Positions 17,869 to 26,476 of a stretch of DNA of 64,000 nucleotides are shown here, in pieces. The stretch lies in NCBI GenBank assembly GCA_963794655.1, contig CAWCEV010000008.1, forward strand, positions 744,001-808,000, written 5' to 3'. Positions within the stretch are counted from its first letter, which is position 1; each line of letters opens with the position of its first letter. This DNA is from Roseiarcus sp963794655 (GTDB lineage: Bacteria > Pseudomonadota > Alphaproteobacteria > Rhizobiales > Beijerinckiaceae). Below the pieces are notes generated by a model. It ran no database searches and had not been told where the DNA came from. It saw nothing but the letters and a program-made list of their open reading frames with translations. The position numbers were made by a program, and so were the translations under genes.

Positions 17869-18375
17869 CTACCCGCAAATGTTCACGATGCGCCGGCCAA
17901 GATAGCGGCCCCGGCCGTGCGGCCGGCTCCAAACCCTTCTTGAGACCCAGCAGCCATCGTCTCCGGCGTAACCGCCGCCGACGACAACGACGCCGGGGCC
18001 CCAGCCGCAGCCCCATCCCCAAGGGCCGCACGCCCAGGGCGAGCCCCAGCCCCAGCCTCCGCCGTAGCCCCAGCCGGGATAGCCGCCCCAGCCATAGCCG
18101 CCACGCCAACCGGCGCCGCTCCAGCCGCCGCCACGCCAGCCGCCGCCACGCCAGCCGCCGCCATGCCAGGCTCCGCCACCCCAGCCGCCGCCGCCGTGCC
18201 AGCCGCCAAAGCCGCCGCCTCCGCCATGAAAGCCGCCAAATCCTCCGCCGCCATGGAAGCCGCCTCCTCCTCCATGCCATTGGGCGGACGCGGGGGTCGA
18301 AGCCAGACCGATCGCCGCCAGCATCGAGAGCGCCGCAAACAAGGCGACGCTCGGCTTGGACATTCTCCTACGCAT
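17869..18375 (-). CDS. Secreted Gly/His/Trp-rich protein, paralogue
   Basis: A second, 168-residue exported protein with the same design as its neighbour: signal peptide (SKPSVALFAALSMLAAIGLA, cleaved near ASA-QW), about 60 residues of WHGGGG/FHGGGG repeats, a Gly/Trp/Tyr stretch, and a terminal GCW...VNIC cysteine pair. ATG 18375 is preceded by GGAGG at the right spacing; the later ATG (MSKPS) is too close to its Shine-Dalgarno-like sequence. The two genes are on the same strand, 226 bases apart, and look like a tandem duplication that has since diverged. The repeat array is coding, not a CRISPR. Confidence 0.8.
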   Translation of the reverse strand: MRRRMSKPSVALFAALSMLAAIGLASTPASAQWHGGGGGFHGGGGFGGFHGGGGGFGGWHGGGGWGGGAWHGGGWRGGGWRGGGWSGAGWRGGYGWGGYPGWGYGGGWGWGSPWACGPWGWGCGWGPGVVVVGGGYAGDDGCWVSRRVWSRPHGRGRYLGRRIVNICG

Positions 18376-18480
18376 TGGACGCCTCCGAAAACCGCTTAAT
18401 CACAACCATCAAGCCCGAATACGCTCGGGCGCGCGCTGAAGTTCCAAGTTGAACCGCGGCGCGAGGGCGCGGTCCATGAT

Positions 18481-19380
18481 CTAGCGCAAGTTCTGCGGGC
18501 CGCGCTCCCCCCGCAGGAAATTGATCACGCCGGAGAAGTCGTCGCCGCCATGGCCGGCGGCGACGAACAAAGCGTAGAGCTGCGCGGCCTCGGCGCCGAG
18601 CGGAGTGGCGGCCCCGACGCTTCCCGCCGCCTCCTGCGCGAGCTTGAGGTCCTTGAGCATGAGGCTTGCGGCGAAGCCGGGCTGGTACCCGCGATTGGCG
18701 GGCGAAGCTGGCACAGGGCCGGGAACGGGGCAGTAGCTGGTGAGCGACCACGACTGGCCTGAAGCCGTCGAGGCGACGTCGAACAGCGCCTGTGCGTCGA
18801 GGCCGAGCTTCTCGGCAAGCGCGAAGGCTTCGCAGGTCACGATCATGGTCGCGCCGAGGATCATGTTGTTGCAGATCTTCGCGGCCTGCCCCGCGCCAGC
18901 GCCGCCGCAAAGGACGATGCGCTTGCCCATGGATTCGAGCAGCGGCTTCGCCCTTGCGAAAGCCTCGGGCGCGCCGCCGCACATGAAGGTGAGCGTGCCT
19001 GCGGTCGCGCCGCCGACGCCGCCGCTGACCGGGGCGTCGAGCGTCAGCATGCCCTCCGCGCCGCCGGCTTCATGAGCCTTCTTCGCGCTCTCGACGTCGA
19101 TCGTCGAGCAGTCGATGACCAGCGCGCCCTTGGCCGCGGCGGGCAGAAAGTCCGCCCAGCTCGCGAGAACGTGCTTCCCGGCCGGAAGCATGGTCACCAC
19201 CACCTCGGCGGCGGCGACAGCCTCGCGCGCGCTCGGAGCGATGCGGACGCCTGACGCGGCCGCCGCCGTCTTCGCCGCCTCGACGAGATCGAAGCCCTCG
19301 ACCGCGTGCCCGGCCCTGACCAGATTGGCGGCCATCGGGGCGCCCATGTTGCCGAGGCCGAGAAAGGCGATCTTCGTCAT
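18481..19380 (-). CDS. mmsB: 3-Hydroxyisobutyrate dehydrogenase
   Basis: NAD-dependent beta-hydroxyacid dehydrogenase, 299 residues. It oxidises 3-hydroxyisobutyrate to methylmalonate semialdehyde in valine breakdown. Visible are the Rossmann motif FLGLGNMGAPMA, the substrate loop DAPVSGGVGGA, the catalytic-lysine helix GAGQAAKICNNM and the C-terminal LKDLKLAQE. ATG 19380 is preceded by GGGAGGATAT and gives the family-standard opening MTKIAFLGLG. The mmsA gene and a fitting acyl-CoA dehydrogenase are also in this window, though not in the same operon. Related dehydrogenases use other hydroxyacids, so the substrate is inferred. Confidence 0.93.
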   Translation of the reverse strand: MTKIAFLGLGNMGAPMAANLVRAGHAVEGFDLVEAAKTAAAASGVRIAPSAREAVAAAEVVVTMLPAGKHVLASWADFLPAAAKGALVIDCSTIDVESAKKAHEAGGAEGMLTLDAPVSGGVGGATAGTLTFMCGGAPEAFARAKPLLESMGKRIVLCGGAGAGQAAKICNNMILGATMIVTCEAFALAEKLGLDAQALFDVASTASGQSWSLTSYCPVPGPVPASPANRGYQPGFAASLMLKDLKLAQEAAGSVGAATPLGAEAAQLYALFVAAGHGGDDFSGVINFLRGERGPQNLR

Positions 19381-19522
19381 ATATCCTCCCGAGGCCTTCA
19401 GCGCCGGCGCTGAAGGATTGTAGTGCGCGCTTACGGGCCTAGCAAAGGGAGCGCGCCCCATGGGTAGAGAATTCGGCTAGCCTGAGGAGCGCAGCCGAAC
19501 CCTTCTCATATCCGCGGATCCC

Positions 19523-20266
19523 ATGCCCACCGTCCACACCGTTGTTGTCGCAATGCTCGCCTTTCTCCTCGCTGGCTTCATCAAGGGGACGATCGGCCTC
19601 GGGCTGCCGACGGTCTCGATGGGCCTGCTCACCCTCGTGATGCCGCCCGCCAAAGCTGCTTCGCTCCTGATCATGCCTTCCTTCGTGACCAACCTATGGC
19701 AATTGGCGGCCGGCCCAAGTTTCGCGAGCCTCGCGCGGCGCTTATGGCCCATGCTGGCCGGCATCGTGCTGGGCACGCTTGCGGGAACAGGATTGCTGAC
19801 CGGAAGTCACGCCGGACAAGCAGAGATCGCGCTCGGGCTGCTTTTGATGATCTACGCCGCGCTCGGCCTGACCGCGCTGCGCTTCTCGGTAGCCCCCGGC
19901 GCCGAACGGTGGCTCGGCCCTGTTATCGGCGCGCTGACCGGCCTCGTCACCGCCGCCACGGGCGTGTTCGCCATTCCCGCCGTGCCGTATCTCGGAGCGC
20001 TCAATCTTGAAAAGGAGGACATGATCCAGGCGCTCGGCCTCTCCTTCACCGTCTCGACTGTCGCGCTTGCAGCCGCGCTCGCGGCTGGGGGAGCCTTTGC
20101 GCTTCAGGATGTCGGCGTATCCGCCGCCGCGCTTGTTCCCGCGCTCCTCGGCATGGCGGCCGGCGGCGCCATGCGGGGCCGCTTCAGCGAGCGAACCTTT
20201 CGGCGCGTTTTCTTCGGCGGGTTGCTGCTGCTCGGCGCCCACCTCGCCTCGCGGGCGCTGATCTGA
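19523..20266 (+). CDS. TSUP (TauE/SafE) family permease
   Basis: Integral membrane protein, 247 residues with about eight helices in two halves. Each half starts with a family-like glycine-rich stretch (AFLLAGFIKGTIGLG and ALTGLVTAATGVFAIP). TSUP transporters export or take up sulphite, sulphoacetate and other organosulphur or carboxylate anions, and the substrate cannot be read from sequence. It is monocistronic, divergent from mmsB and convergent with nat. Confidence 0.9.
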   Translation: MPTVHTVVVAMLAFLLAGFIKGTIGLGLPTVSMGLLTLVMPPAKAASLLIMPSFVTNLWQLAAGPSFASLARRLWPMLAGIVLGTLAGTGLLTGSHAGQAEIALGLLLMIYAALGLTALRFSVAPGAERWLGPVIGALTGLVTAATGVFAIPAVPYLGALNLEKEDMIQALGLSFTVSTVALAAALAAGGAFALQDVGVSAAALVPALLGMAAGGAMRGRFSERTFRRVFFGGLLLLGAHLASRALI

Positions 20267-20287
20267 AGCTTCACTTGCCGCGAGGCC

Positions 20288-21094
20288 TCACCGCCATTCC
20301 GGCGCTGACGGAACGCGCATGGCCTCGATCTCCGGGAGGTCGAAGCCGCAATGGCCGCGCACGAGACGGCGAAGAGCAGCGCGGTCCTCGAGCTCGAACC
20401 GCTGCGTTTCGCCATTGGCGCGCAACGTTGCGTCCCGGTTCATCACTGTGAGACGCCCGCCGGGGACCATCGTCCGCAACATCACGCGGTTGACCATCGG
20501 CGAGGCCGGGTGGGTCGAGAACCAATGGTTTCCGACCTCGAAGTCGATCCAGTTGTCCTCGTCGAAGCCGGCGATCCACGCATCGAGGCGGCGCTCCGGA
20601 GTCTCAACCTGAAGCACCCGCCGCCGGTCCTCCGTCCGGATCGACCAGAGTTCGTCGCCCTCGCGCACGGGCGTGCCGTCGAGAGGGATCGGCGCGCGGC
20701 AACCCGTACCGCCAAGGCCGGGGTCGGCGACGAACTCGCCCTCGGGCAGCCGGATCACGAGGATCATGTGGCCGCGCGGCGAGGCGTCGGCTTTGACGAT
20801 AAGGACGACCCTTGCGGTTCGGGGCTCGGCGTCGAACCCGAGCGCACGCAGGGCGGCGAGAAAGAGCGTCGCCTGCTCGAAGCAATAGCCGCCGCGCCTC
20901 TCGGTCACGATCTTCTTCTGCAGGCTCTCGAGATCGAGCCGGATCGGGCGCTGAAGCAGGACGTCGAGATTCTCGAACGGAATGGCGTTCATATGCGCCG
21001 CGAGCAGGCCGGTGAGCGTTTCAAGATCGGGCTTCGTTGGGCCGGAATAGCCGATGCGGGCGAGATAGGCGGGAAGGTCGAGGGGGGTCTGCAT
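20288..21094 (-). CDS. nat: Arylamine N-acetyltransferase
   Basis: NAT-family acetyltransferase, 268 residues, transferring acetyl from acetyl-CoA to arylamines or hydrazines by a ping-pong mechanism. The Cys-His-Asp triad is intact: Cys71 (RRGGYCFEQ), His109 (PRGHMILVI) and Asp124 (FVADPGLGG). It starts 8 bases after the stop of the acyl-CoA dehydrogenase gene and is probably co-transcribed with it. The C-terminal domain is complete. Confidence 0.95.
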   Translation of the reverse strand: MQTPLDLPAYLARIGYSGPTKPDLETLTGLLAAHMNAIPFENLDVLLQRPIRLDLESLQKKIVTERRGGYCFEQATLFLAALRALGFDAEPRTARVVLIVKADASPRGHMILVIRLPEGEFVADPGLGGTGCRAPIPLDGTPVREGDELWSIRTEDRRRVLQVETPERRLDAWIAGFDEDNWIDFEVGNHWFSTHPASPMVNRVMLRTMVPGGRLTVMNRDATLRANGETQRFELEDRAALRRLVRGHCGFDLPEIEAMRVPSAPEWR

Positions 21095-21102
21095 AGTGCA
21101 GC

Positions 21103-22239
21103 TTAATTCTCGATCAGCGCGCGCGCCACGATCACCCGCATGATCTCGTTCGTGCCTTCGAGGATCTGATGCACACGCAGGTCGCGCACCAGCTTCTCGA
21201 CGCCGTAGTCGGCGAGATAGCCATAGCCGCCGAAGAGTTGCAGCGCATCGTTGGCGGCGTTGAAGCCGGCGTCGGTCGCGACCTGCTTCGCCTGGGCGCA
21301 GAGCCGGGTCGCCTCGGGCGACTTTTCGTCGAGCGCGCTTGCCGCGCGCCAGAGCATCGAACGCGCGGTCTCGAGCGAAGTCGCGATGTCGGCGACGCGG
21401 AATTGCAGCGCCTGGAAGTCGGCGATGCGGCGGCCAAACGCCTTGCGCTCGCGCATATACGCAATCGCTTTGTCGAGCGCCGACTGGCCGCCGCCGATCG
21501 AGCAGGCGCCGATGTTGAGTCGCCCGCCGTCGAGCCCGGCCATCGCGATCTTGAAGCCGCCGCCCTCGGCGCCGACCAGGTTGGCGGCCGGCACGCGCGC
21601 GCCCTCAAGGATCACCTGCCGGGTCGGCTGCGCCCGCCATCCCATCTTCCTCTCTTTCGCGCCGAAGCTTAAGCCCGACGTGTCTTTCTCGATCATGAAG
21701 GCGGAGACGCCGGCCGCGCCGCCGGCGCCGGTGCGCGCCATGACGAGGTAAAGGTCGCTTGCGCCCGCGCCGGAAATGAACTGCTTGACGCCATCGAGCA
21801 CATAAGCGTCGCCGTCGCGACGCGCGCGGGTCGTGAGCGCCGCGGCGTCGGAGCCCGCGCCGGGCTCGGTGAGGCAATAGCTCGCGATCAGCTCCATGCT
21901 GGCGAGGCGCGGCAGATAGCGGGCCTTGAGCTCGGGCGACCCGAAGCGGTCGACGACCCAGGCGACCATGTTGTGGATCGAGAGGAACGAGGCGACAGCC
22001 GGGCAGCCGGTCGACAGCGCCTCGAAGATCAGCGCCGCGTCGAGCCGGGTCATGCCGCTGCCGCCATCCTTCTCATTGACGTAAATCGCGGCCATGCCGA
22101 GCGCAGCGGCCTCGCGCAAGACGTCGATCGGAAAATGCTCGGTCGCGTCCCACTCGAGCGCGTTCGGGGCGAGGCGCTCGTCGGCGAAGGATTTCGCCAT
22201 GTCGCGGATCGCGAGATGGTCGGCGGTCAGTGCGAACAT
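21103..22239 (-). CDS. Acyl-CoA dehydrogenase (isobutyryl-CoA type)
   Basis: FAD-dependent acyl-CoA dehydrogenase, 378 residues. The N-terminal helical domain, the YCLTEPGAGSDAAAL signature in the middle domain, the FGRRIADFQALQFRVAD signature in the C-terminal domain, and LQLFGGYGYLADYGVEKLVRD near the end are all complete. The final part, ILEGTNEIMRVIVARALI, carries the catalytic-glutamate-type loop. The closest functional class by eye is isobutyryl/2-methylacyl-CoA dehydrogenase, consistent with mmsA and mmsB nearby; the exact acyl chain is inferred. It is divergent from the ABC exporter operon. Confidence 0.9.
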   Translation of the reverse strand: MFALTADHLAIRDMAKSFADERLAPNALEWDATEHFPIDVLREAAALGMAAIYVNEKDGGSGMTRLDAALIFEALSTGCPAVASFLSIHNMVAWVVDRFGSPELKARYLPRLASMELIASYCLTEPGAGSDAAALTTRARRDGDAYVLDGVKQFISGAGASDLYLVMARTGAGGAAGVSAFMIEKDTSGLSFGAKERKMGWRAQPTRQVILEGARVPAANLVGAEGGGFKIAMAGLDGGRLNIGACSIGGGQSALDKAIAYMRERKAFGRRIADFQALQFRVADIATSLETARSMLWRAASALDEKSPEATRLCAQAKQVATDAGFNAANDALQLFGGYGYLADYGVEKLVRDLRVHQILEGTNEIMRVIVARALIEN

Positions 22240-22413
22240 CGTTGCCCTTCAGGTTCCTTCCCTTGACGCTCCGAGGGCTTCACTGTGCCCGACGCGGCCG
22301 CCGGCGGCAATCGCCCGACGATCGTTCGCGGGTTGACCTGTGTCAAATGCAGCGCGACGTTTGATTCATTAGAGTCGGCGTGCTGCTCCCGAAAGGCGGC
22401 GTTGGAGCTTTTC

Positions 22414-23445
22414 GTGGCGGCAATGCGGAGATTTGGCATCTGGGGCGCGGCGCTGATCCTGGCGGCAGCGCTGGGAGCGTTCGCCCTTTTTCATTACCGC
22501 GATCTCGCCCGGCCGTGGATCGAAGCAAACCTGCCAACATGGTTGGGAGGCGCGCCCAGGGCCGATTTCATCATTGTCTCCGGAAATATCGAGGCGCATG
22601 AGAGCGTCGTGAGCTTCAAGACCGTGCAGTCGCGGATCGTCGAGCTTCCTTTCGACGAAGGCGCGCGGGTGAAGGCGGGAACGCTGCTCGCCCGCGTCGA
22701 CAACTCCGACTACAAGCAGCAGGTCTCGATTTCGCAGGCGACGCTCGACGCCCAGATGCGGCAACTCGATGTCGCCGAACAGGATGTCGAGGCGACGCGA
22801 AAGACGGTGGTCAGCGACGAAGCGGACGTCTCCCTGCGAGAGCTCGAGTTCGGCCGCGCGCAGACCCTTCTCACCAAGGGCGCGGGCACGGTCGACGCCC
22901 GCGACGTCGCGGAGACCGCGCTCAAACAGTCGAGAGCCGCGCTCGAGCGCGACAAGGCGCTCGAGGCTTCCGCCGACAAGAGAATCGCGCTCGCGATCGC
23001 CAACATCGAGACCGCGCGCACCAACCTGGACATGGCGCGAATCGTCCTCGGCTACACGACGCTGACGGCGCCGTTCGACGGCGTCATACTCGTCCGCCAG
23101 GCCGAGCTCGGCGAAGTGGTGTCGCCGGGCGCCGCGATCGTGACCCTCGCCGACATCGACCACGTCTGGCTCAGGGCCTATGTCAACGAGCCGGACATCG
23201 GCAAGATCCGGCTCGGCGAAGCGGCGGTCGTGACCACGGACTCCTATCCCGGAAAGGAGTATCCGGGCCGCATCTCGTTCATATCCGAGGCGGCGGAATT
23301 CACGCCGAAGAGCGTCGAAACGCACGCCGAGCGGGTGACGCTCGTCTACCGGATCCGCATCGACATCGATAATCCCTCGCACGAACTGGTGCCCGGCCTG
23401 CCGGCGGACGCCCGAATTCCCGTGCGGGCGCCCGGTCAGCCATGA
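22414..23445 (+). CDS. HlyD-family periplasmic adaptor (YbhG-like)
   Basis: Membrane-fusion protein of 343 residues, the periplasmic adaptor of the exporter operon. One N-terminal helix (about residues 5-22) is followed by a barrel/lipoyl half (GARVKAGTLLARVDNSDYKQQ), a long coiled-coil hairpin (about residues 100-210), the returning lipoyl half (TLTAPFDGVILVRQAELGEVVSPGAAI), and a beta-barrel. The start is GTG 22414, six bases after GGAG; ATG 22423 is possible but too far from that site. It overlaps the first ATPase gene by 4 bases. Confidence 0.88.
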   Translation: MAAMRRFGIWGAALILAAALGAFALFHYRDLARPWIEANLPTWLGGAPRADFIIVSGNIEAHESVVSFKTVQSRIVELPFDEGARVKAGTLLARVDNSDYKQQVSISQATLDAQMRQLDVAEQDVEATRKTVVSDEADVSLRELEFGRAQTLLTKGAGTVDARDVAETALKQSRAALERDKALEASADKRIALAIANIETARTNLDMARIVLGYTTLTAPFDGVILVRQAELGEVVSPGAAIVTLADIDHVWLRAYVNEPDIGKIRLGEAAVVTTDSYPGKEYPGRISFISEAAEFTPKSVETHAERVTLVYRIRIDIDNPSHELVPGLPADARIPVRAPGQP

Positions 23446-24383
23446 GCGAGCCGGAGAGAGCGGCTATCGAGGTCCGTAACCTGACCAAGCGCTTCGGCGA
23501 CGTGCAAGCGGTCGGCGGACTGAACCTCGACTGCGCCAAGGGCGAAGTCTTCGGCTTCGTCGGCCCCGACGGCGCGGGAAAGACGACAATCATGCGCCTG
23601 CTCGCGGCGGTGATGGCGCCCGACGAGGGCACGGTCACGATCGAAGGCGTCGATGTCGTCGCCAATCCCGAGGCGGCGCGCGCGCACATCAGCTATATGC
23701 CCCAGCGCTTCGGGCTTTACGAGGATCTCACGGTCGACGAGAACATCGAATTCTTCGCCGACCTGTTCGGCATCAGCAGGCAAGTGCGTGAGGAGCGCGC
23801 GGAGCGCCTTCTCGCCGCTTCGGACATGACGCCTTTCCGCAAGCGGCGCGCCGGCCAATTGTCCGGCGGCATGAAGCAGAAGCTCGGGTTGACCTGCTCG
23901 CTCATCCATACGCCGAAAGTCCTTCTGCTCGATGAGCCGACTGCCGGAGTCGATCCGGTCTCGCGCCGCGATTTCTGGCGCATTCTCTACGGATTGAGAG
24001 GCGAGGGCGTCGCGATCGTCATCGCGACCTCCTATCTCGACGAAGCCGAACGCTGCACCCGGCTGGGCCTCCTGCGTTCGGGCCAAATGCTCTATTGCGA
24101 CACGCCCAAGGCGCTGAAAGCGCTGATGCCTGGCGAAATCATTGCAATCATCAGCCATGCGGCGCGCGAGGCCCGCCCGATTGTCGCCAGGCTCGAGGGT
24201 GTGCTGAGCGCGACCCTTGTTGGCGACAGCGTGCGCGTCGTGGTCGACGACGCAACTCGCCGCACCGGTGCGATCGAGGCGGCGCTGGCGGAGGCCGGCG
24301 TTGTCATCGACGAGATCGAGCGCGTCACGCCGTCGATCGAGGATCTGTTCGTCTCGCTCCTGACCGGGAGCCCGGCCGGATGA
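23442..24383 (+). CDS. ABC exporter ATPase 1 (YbhF-like N-half)
   Basis: ABC ATPase of 313 residues with Walker A GPDGAGKTT, signature LSGGMKQKLGL, Walker B VLLLDEPTAGVDP and a C-terminal accessory domain (residues about 225-310). The Walker A middle residue is Asp where Asn is usual, a tolerated substitution. In E. coli YbhF the two ATPase halves are one chain; here they are two genes joined by ATGA overlaps. It powers the permeases at 25339 and 26477. Confidence 0.93.
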   Translation: MSEPERAAIEVRNLTKRFGDVQAVGGLNLDCAKGEVFGFVGPDGAGKTTIMRLLAAVMAPDEGTVTIEGVDVVANPEAARAHISYMPQRFGLYEDLTVDENIEFFADLFGISRQVREERAERLLAASDMTPFRKRRAGQLSGGMKQKLGLTCSLIHTPKVLLLDEPTAGVDPVSRRDFWRILYGLRGEGVAIVIATSYLDEAERCTRLGLLRSGQMLYCDTPKALKALMPGEIIAIISHAAREARPIVARLEGVLSATLVGDSVRVVVDDATRRTGAIEAALAEAGVVIDEIERVTPSIEDLFVSLLTGSPAG

Positions 24384-25342
24384 GCGTCGCGCCCGCGGGA
24401 GAGATCCGAATCGTCGCCGACCATCTGACCAAGCGGTTCGGCGCCTTCGTCGCGGTGAACGAGGTCAGCTTCGAGGCGCGGCGTGGCGAAATCATCGGCT
24501 TTCTGGGCCCCAACGGCGCCGGCAAGTCGACGACGATCCGCATCCTCACCGGGCTCCTGCGCCCGAGCGGCGGGCGGGCGGAGGTCGCGGGGTTCGACGT
24601 CGCACGCTTCCCCGAGCGGGTGCGCGAGCACATCGGCTACATGTCGCAAAAGTTCTCGCTCTATGGCGATCTCTCGGTCATGGAGAACCTGCGTTTTTTC
24701 GGCGGCGTCTACGGCGTCACGGGCGCGCTGCTCGAGGAGCGGCTCAAATTCGCCATCGGGATGGCGGGGCTCGAGGGCCGCTCCGACGCCACGGTCTCCG
24801 ACCTCTCGGGCGGCTGGAAGCAGCGCCTGGCGCTCGGCTGCGCGGTGCTGCACGAACCGGCGATCCTGTTCCTCGACGAGCCGACCTCGGGCGTCGATCC
24901 CGATTCGCGCCGCCGGTTCTGGGATCTCATCTATTCGCTCGCCGAAGGCGGCGTGTGCGTGGTCATCACGACGCACTACATGGACGAAGCGGAATATTGC
25001 AATCGCATCGCGCTGATCAACGCCGGCAGGCTCGTCGCGCTCGGCAGTCCCGGCGAGCTCAAGCGCAGCGCCATCCATGGCGAAATCCTCATCGTCGAAG
25101 GCGACAACCCCGGCGCCATGCTCGAGGCGCTCGAAGCCGCGCCGACGGTGCGGGACGCCGCGCCGTTCGGCTCGTCGCTCCACATCGTGGTCGATGACGC
25201 GGCGCGTGACCTCCCCGCGATCCGGTCGGCCCTGAGCGAGCGCAATCTAAAGTGGTCGCGCATCGAGCCGATCAAGCCGACGCTCGAGGATGTCTTCGTG
25301 CAGCTGGTCGGCGGCGGCCGTACGCCCGGGACGCACGCATGA
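24380..25342 (+). CDS. ABC exporter ATPase 2 (YbhF-like C-half)
   Basis: Second ABC ATPase, 320 residues from ATG 24380, whose ATGA overlaps the previous stop. Walker A is GPNGAGKST, the signature LSGGWKQRLALG and Walker B ILFLDEPTSGVDP, followed by a ligand-side domain similar to that of its neighbour. The longer frame starting at 24095 overlaps the first ATPase and reads as noise. The pair probably works as a heterodimer with the two permease genes. Confidence 0.93.
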   Translation: MSVAPAGEIRIVADHLTKRFGAFVAVNEVSFEARRGEIIGFLGPNGAGKSTTIRILTGLLRPSGGRAEVAGFDVARFPERVREHIGYMSQKFSLYGDLSVMENLRFFGGVYGVTGALLEERLKFAIGMAGLEGRSDATVSDLSGGWKQRLALGCAVLHEPAILFLDEPTSGVDPDSRRRFWDLIYSLAEGGVCVVITTHYMDEAEYCNRIALINAGRLVALGSPGELKRSAIHGEILIVEGDNPGAMLEALEAAPTVRDAAPFGSSLHIVVDDAARDLPAIRSALSERNLKWSRIEPIKPTLEDVFVQLVGGGRTPGTHA

Positions 25343-26472
25343 AGCTGCGGCGCGTCAGGGCGATCGCCAAGAAGGAGATCATTCAGGTCTGGCGCGACCC
25401 GCGCAGCCTCATGGTCGTGCTGCTGATGCCGCTCATGCAGATGGCTCTGCTGGGATACGGCGTCAATCTCGACATCAGGAACGTGACGATCTGCACCTTT
25501 GACCGCGAGGGGAGCCAGCGGAGCGAAGCTCTGATGAAGACCTTCCAGGCTTCGTCCTATTTCAACATCGTCGAAACCGAGCGCGACTATAACGGGTTGA
25601 AGCGGGCGATCGACGCCGGCCGCTGCAAGATGGCGATCGTCGTGCCGCCGGATTTCTCTCAGGACCTCGCGTCGACCAATTCCGCCTCCGTGCAGGCGAT
25701 CCTCGACGCCACCGACGACAACACCGCGAATATCGCGCTTGGCTACGCTCAGGCGGTGGTCAATTCCTTCTCCAGCAGCGTGCAGCTTCAGAGGGCGCAG
25801 AGTGCGGGGCAGCCGGCGCCGACGGCGCCCGCCGTCGCCCAATATCGCGTGTGGTTCAACGAAGACCTGGTGAGCCGGGACTTCATCATGCCCGGAGTCG
25901 TCGCGCTCGTGCTCGCGCTCGTCGGCGCGCAGCTGACGTCGCTGACGATTTCGCGCGAGTGGGAGCGCGGCACGATGGAGGTATTGGTGTCGACGCCGGT
26001 GACCCGCATGGAGCTTATGGCCGGGAAAATCCTGCCCTATTTTTTCATCGGCCTGCTCGACGCCGCCTTCTGTCTCCTGATTGCCGTCTTCTGGTTCGAG
26101 ACGCCGTTCAGGGGCGCGGTTTCGACGCTGTTCCTGACGACTTCGCTGTTTCTGATCGTCGTCCTTGGCGTCGGCTATTTCATCTCGGCGAGCATCCGCA
26201 GCCAGATCGCCGCGAGCCAGATCGCGCTCGTGGTGACGCTCCTGCCGACGACCCTGCTCTCCGGCTTCGCCTTCCCGATCGAACAGATGCCGCCCGTCGT
26301 CCAGGCGGTCACCTATCTGGTTCCCGCCCGCTACTATTTTACGATCCTCAAGGGGATCTTCCTCAAAGGCAGCAACCTCTCCGATCTCGCCGTACCGATC
26401 GCCTTCCTCGCCGCTTACGCCGCGATCATCGCGCTCCTGGCCACCCGCGCCTTCCGCAAGACCCTCGGGTGA
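25339..26472 (+). CDS. ABC-2 exporter permease 1 (YbhS-like)
   Basis: ABC-2-type permease, 377 residues from ATG 25339, which overlaps the stop of ATPase 2. The first helix (about residues 22-42) begins after KKEIIQVWRDPRSLMVVLLM. A large periplasmic domain follows (about residues 45-170), then five more helices from about residue 185. The conserved TISREWERGTMEVLVSTPV motif and the late FAFPIEQMPPVVQ loop are present. Frames further upstream are shadows. Confidence 0.92.
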   Translation: MKLRRVRAIAKKEIIQVWRDPRSLMVVLLMPLMQMALLGYGVNLDIRNVTICTFDREGSQRSEALMKTFQASSYFNIVETERDYNGLKRAIDAGRCKMAIVVPPDFSQDLASTNSASVQAILDATDDNTANIALGYAQAVVNSFSSSVQLQRAQSAGQPAPTAPAVAQYRVWFNEDLVSRDFIMPGVVALVLALVGAQLTSLTISREWERGTMEVLVSTPVTRMELMAGKILPYFFIGLLDAAFCLLIAVFWFETPFRGAVSTLFLTTSLFLIVVLGVGYFISASIRSQIAASQIALVVTLLPTTLLSGFAFPIEQMPPVVQAVTYLVPARYYFTILKGIFLKGSNLSDLAVPIAFLAAYAAIIALLATRAFRKTLG

Positions 26473-26476
26473 GGCG

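Noticed and set aside
17400..18260. Regular short repeats resembling a CRISPR or minisatellite
   Set aside because: The repeats are in frame, unequal in spacing and encode WHGGGW-type protein repeats after signal peptides; no unique spacers of constant length exist.
23442..25342. Single fused double ATPase with a frameshift
   Set aside because: The ATGA junction with a full start and its own Walker A and B sets shows two complete genes.
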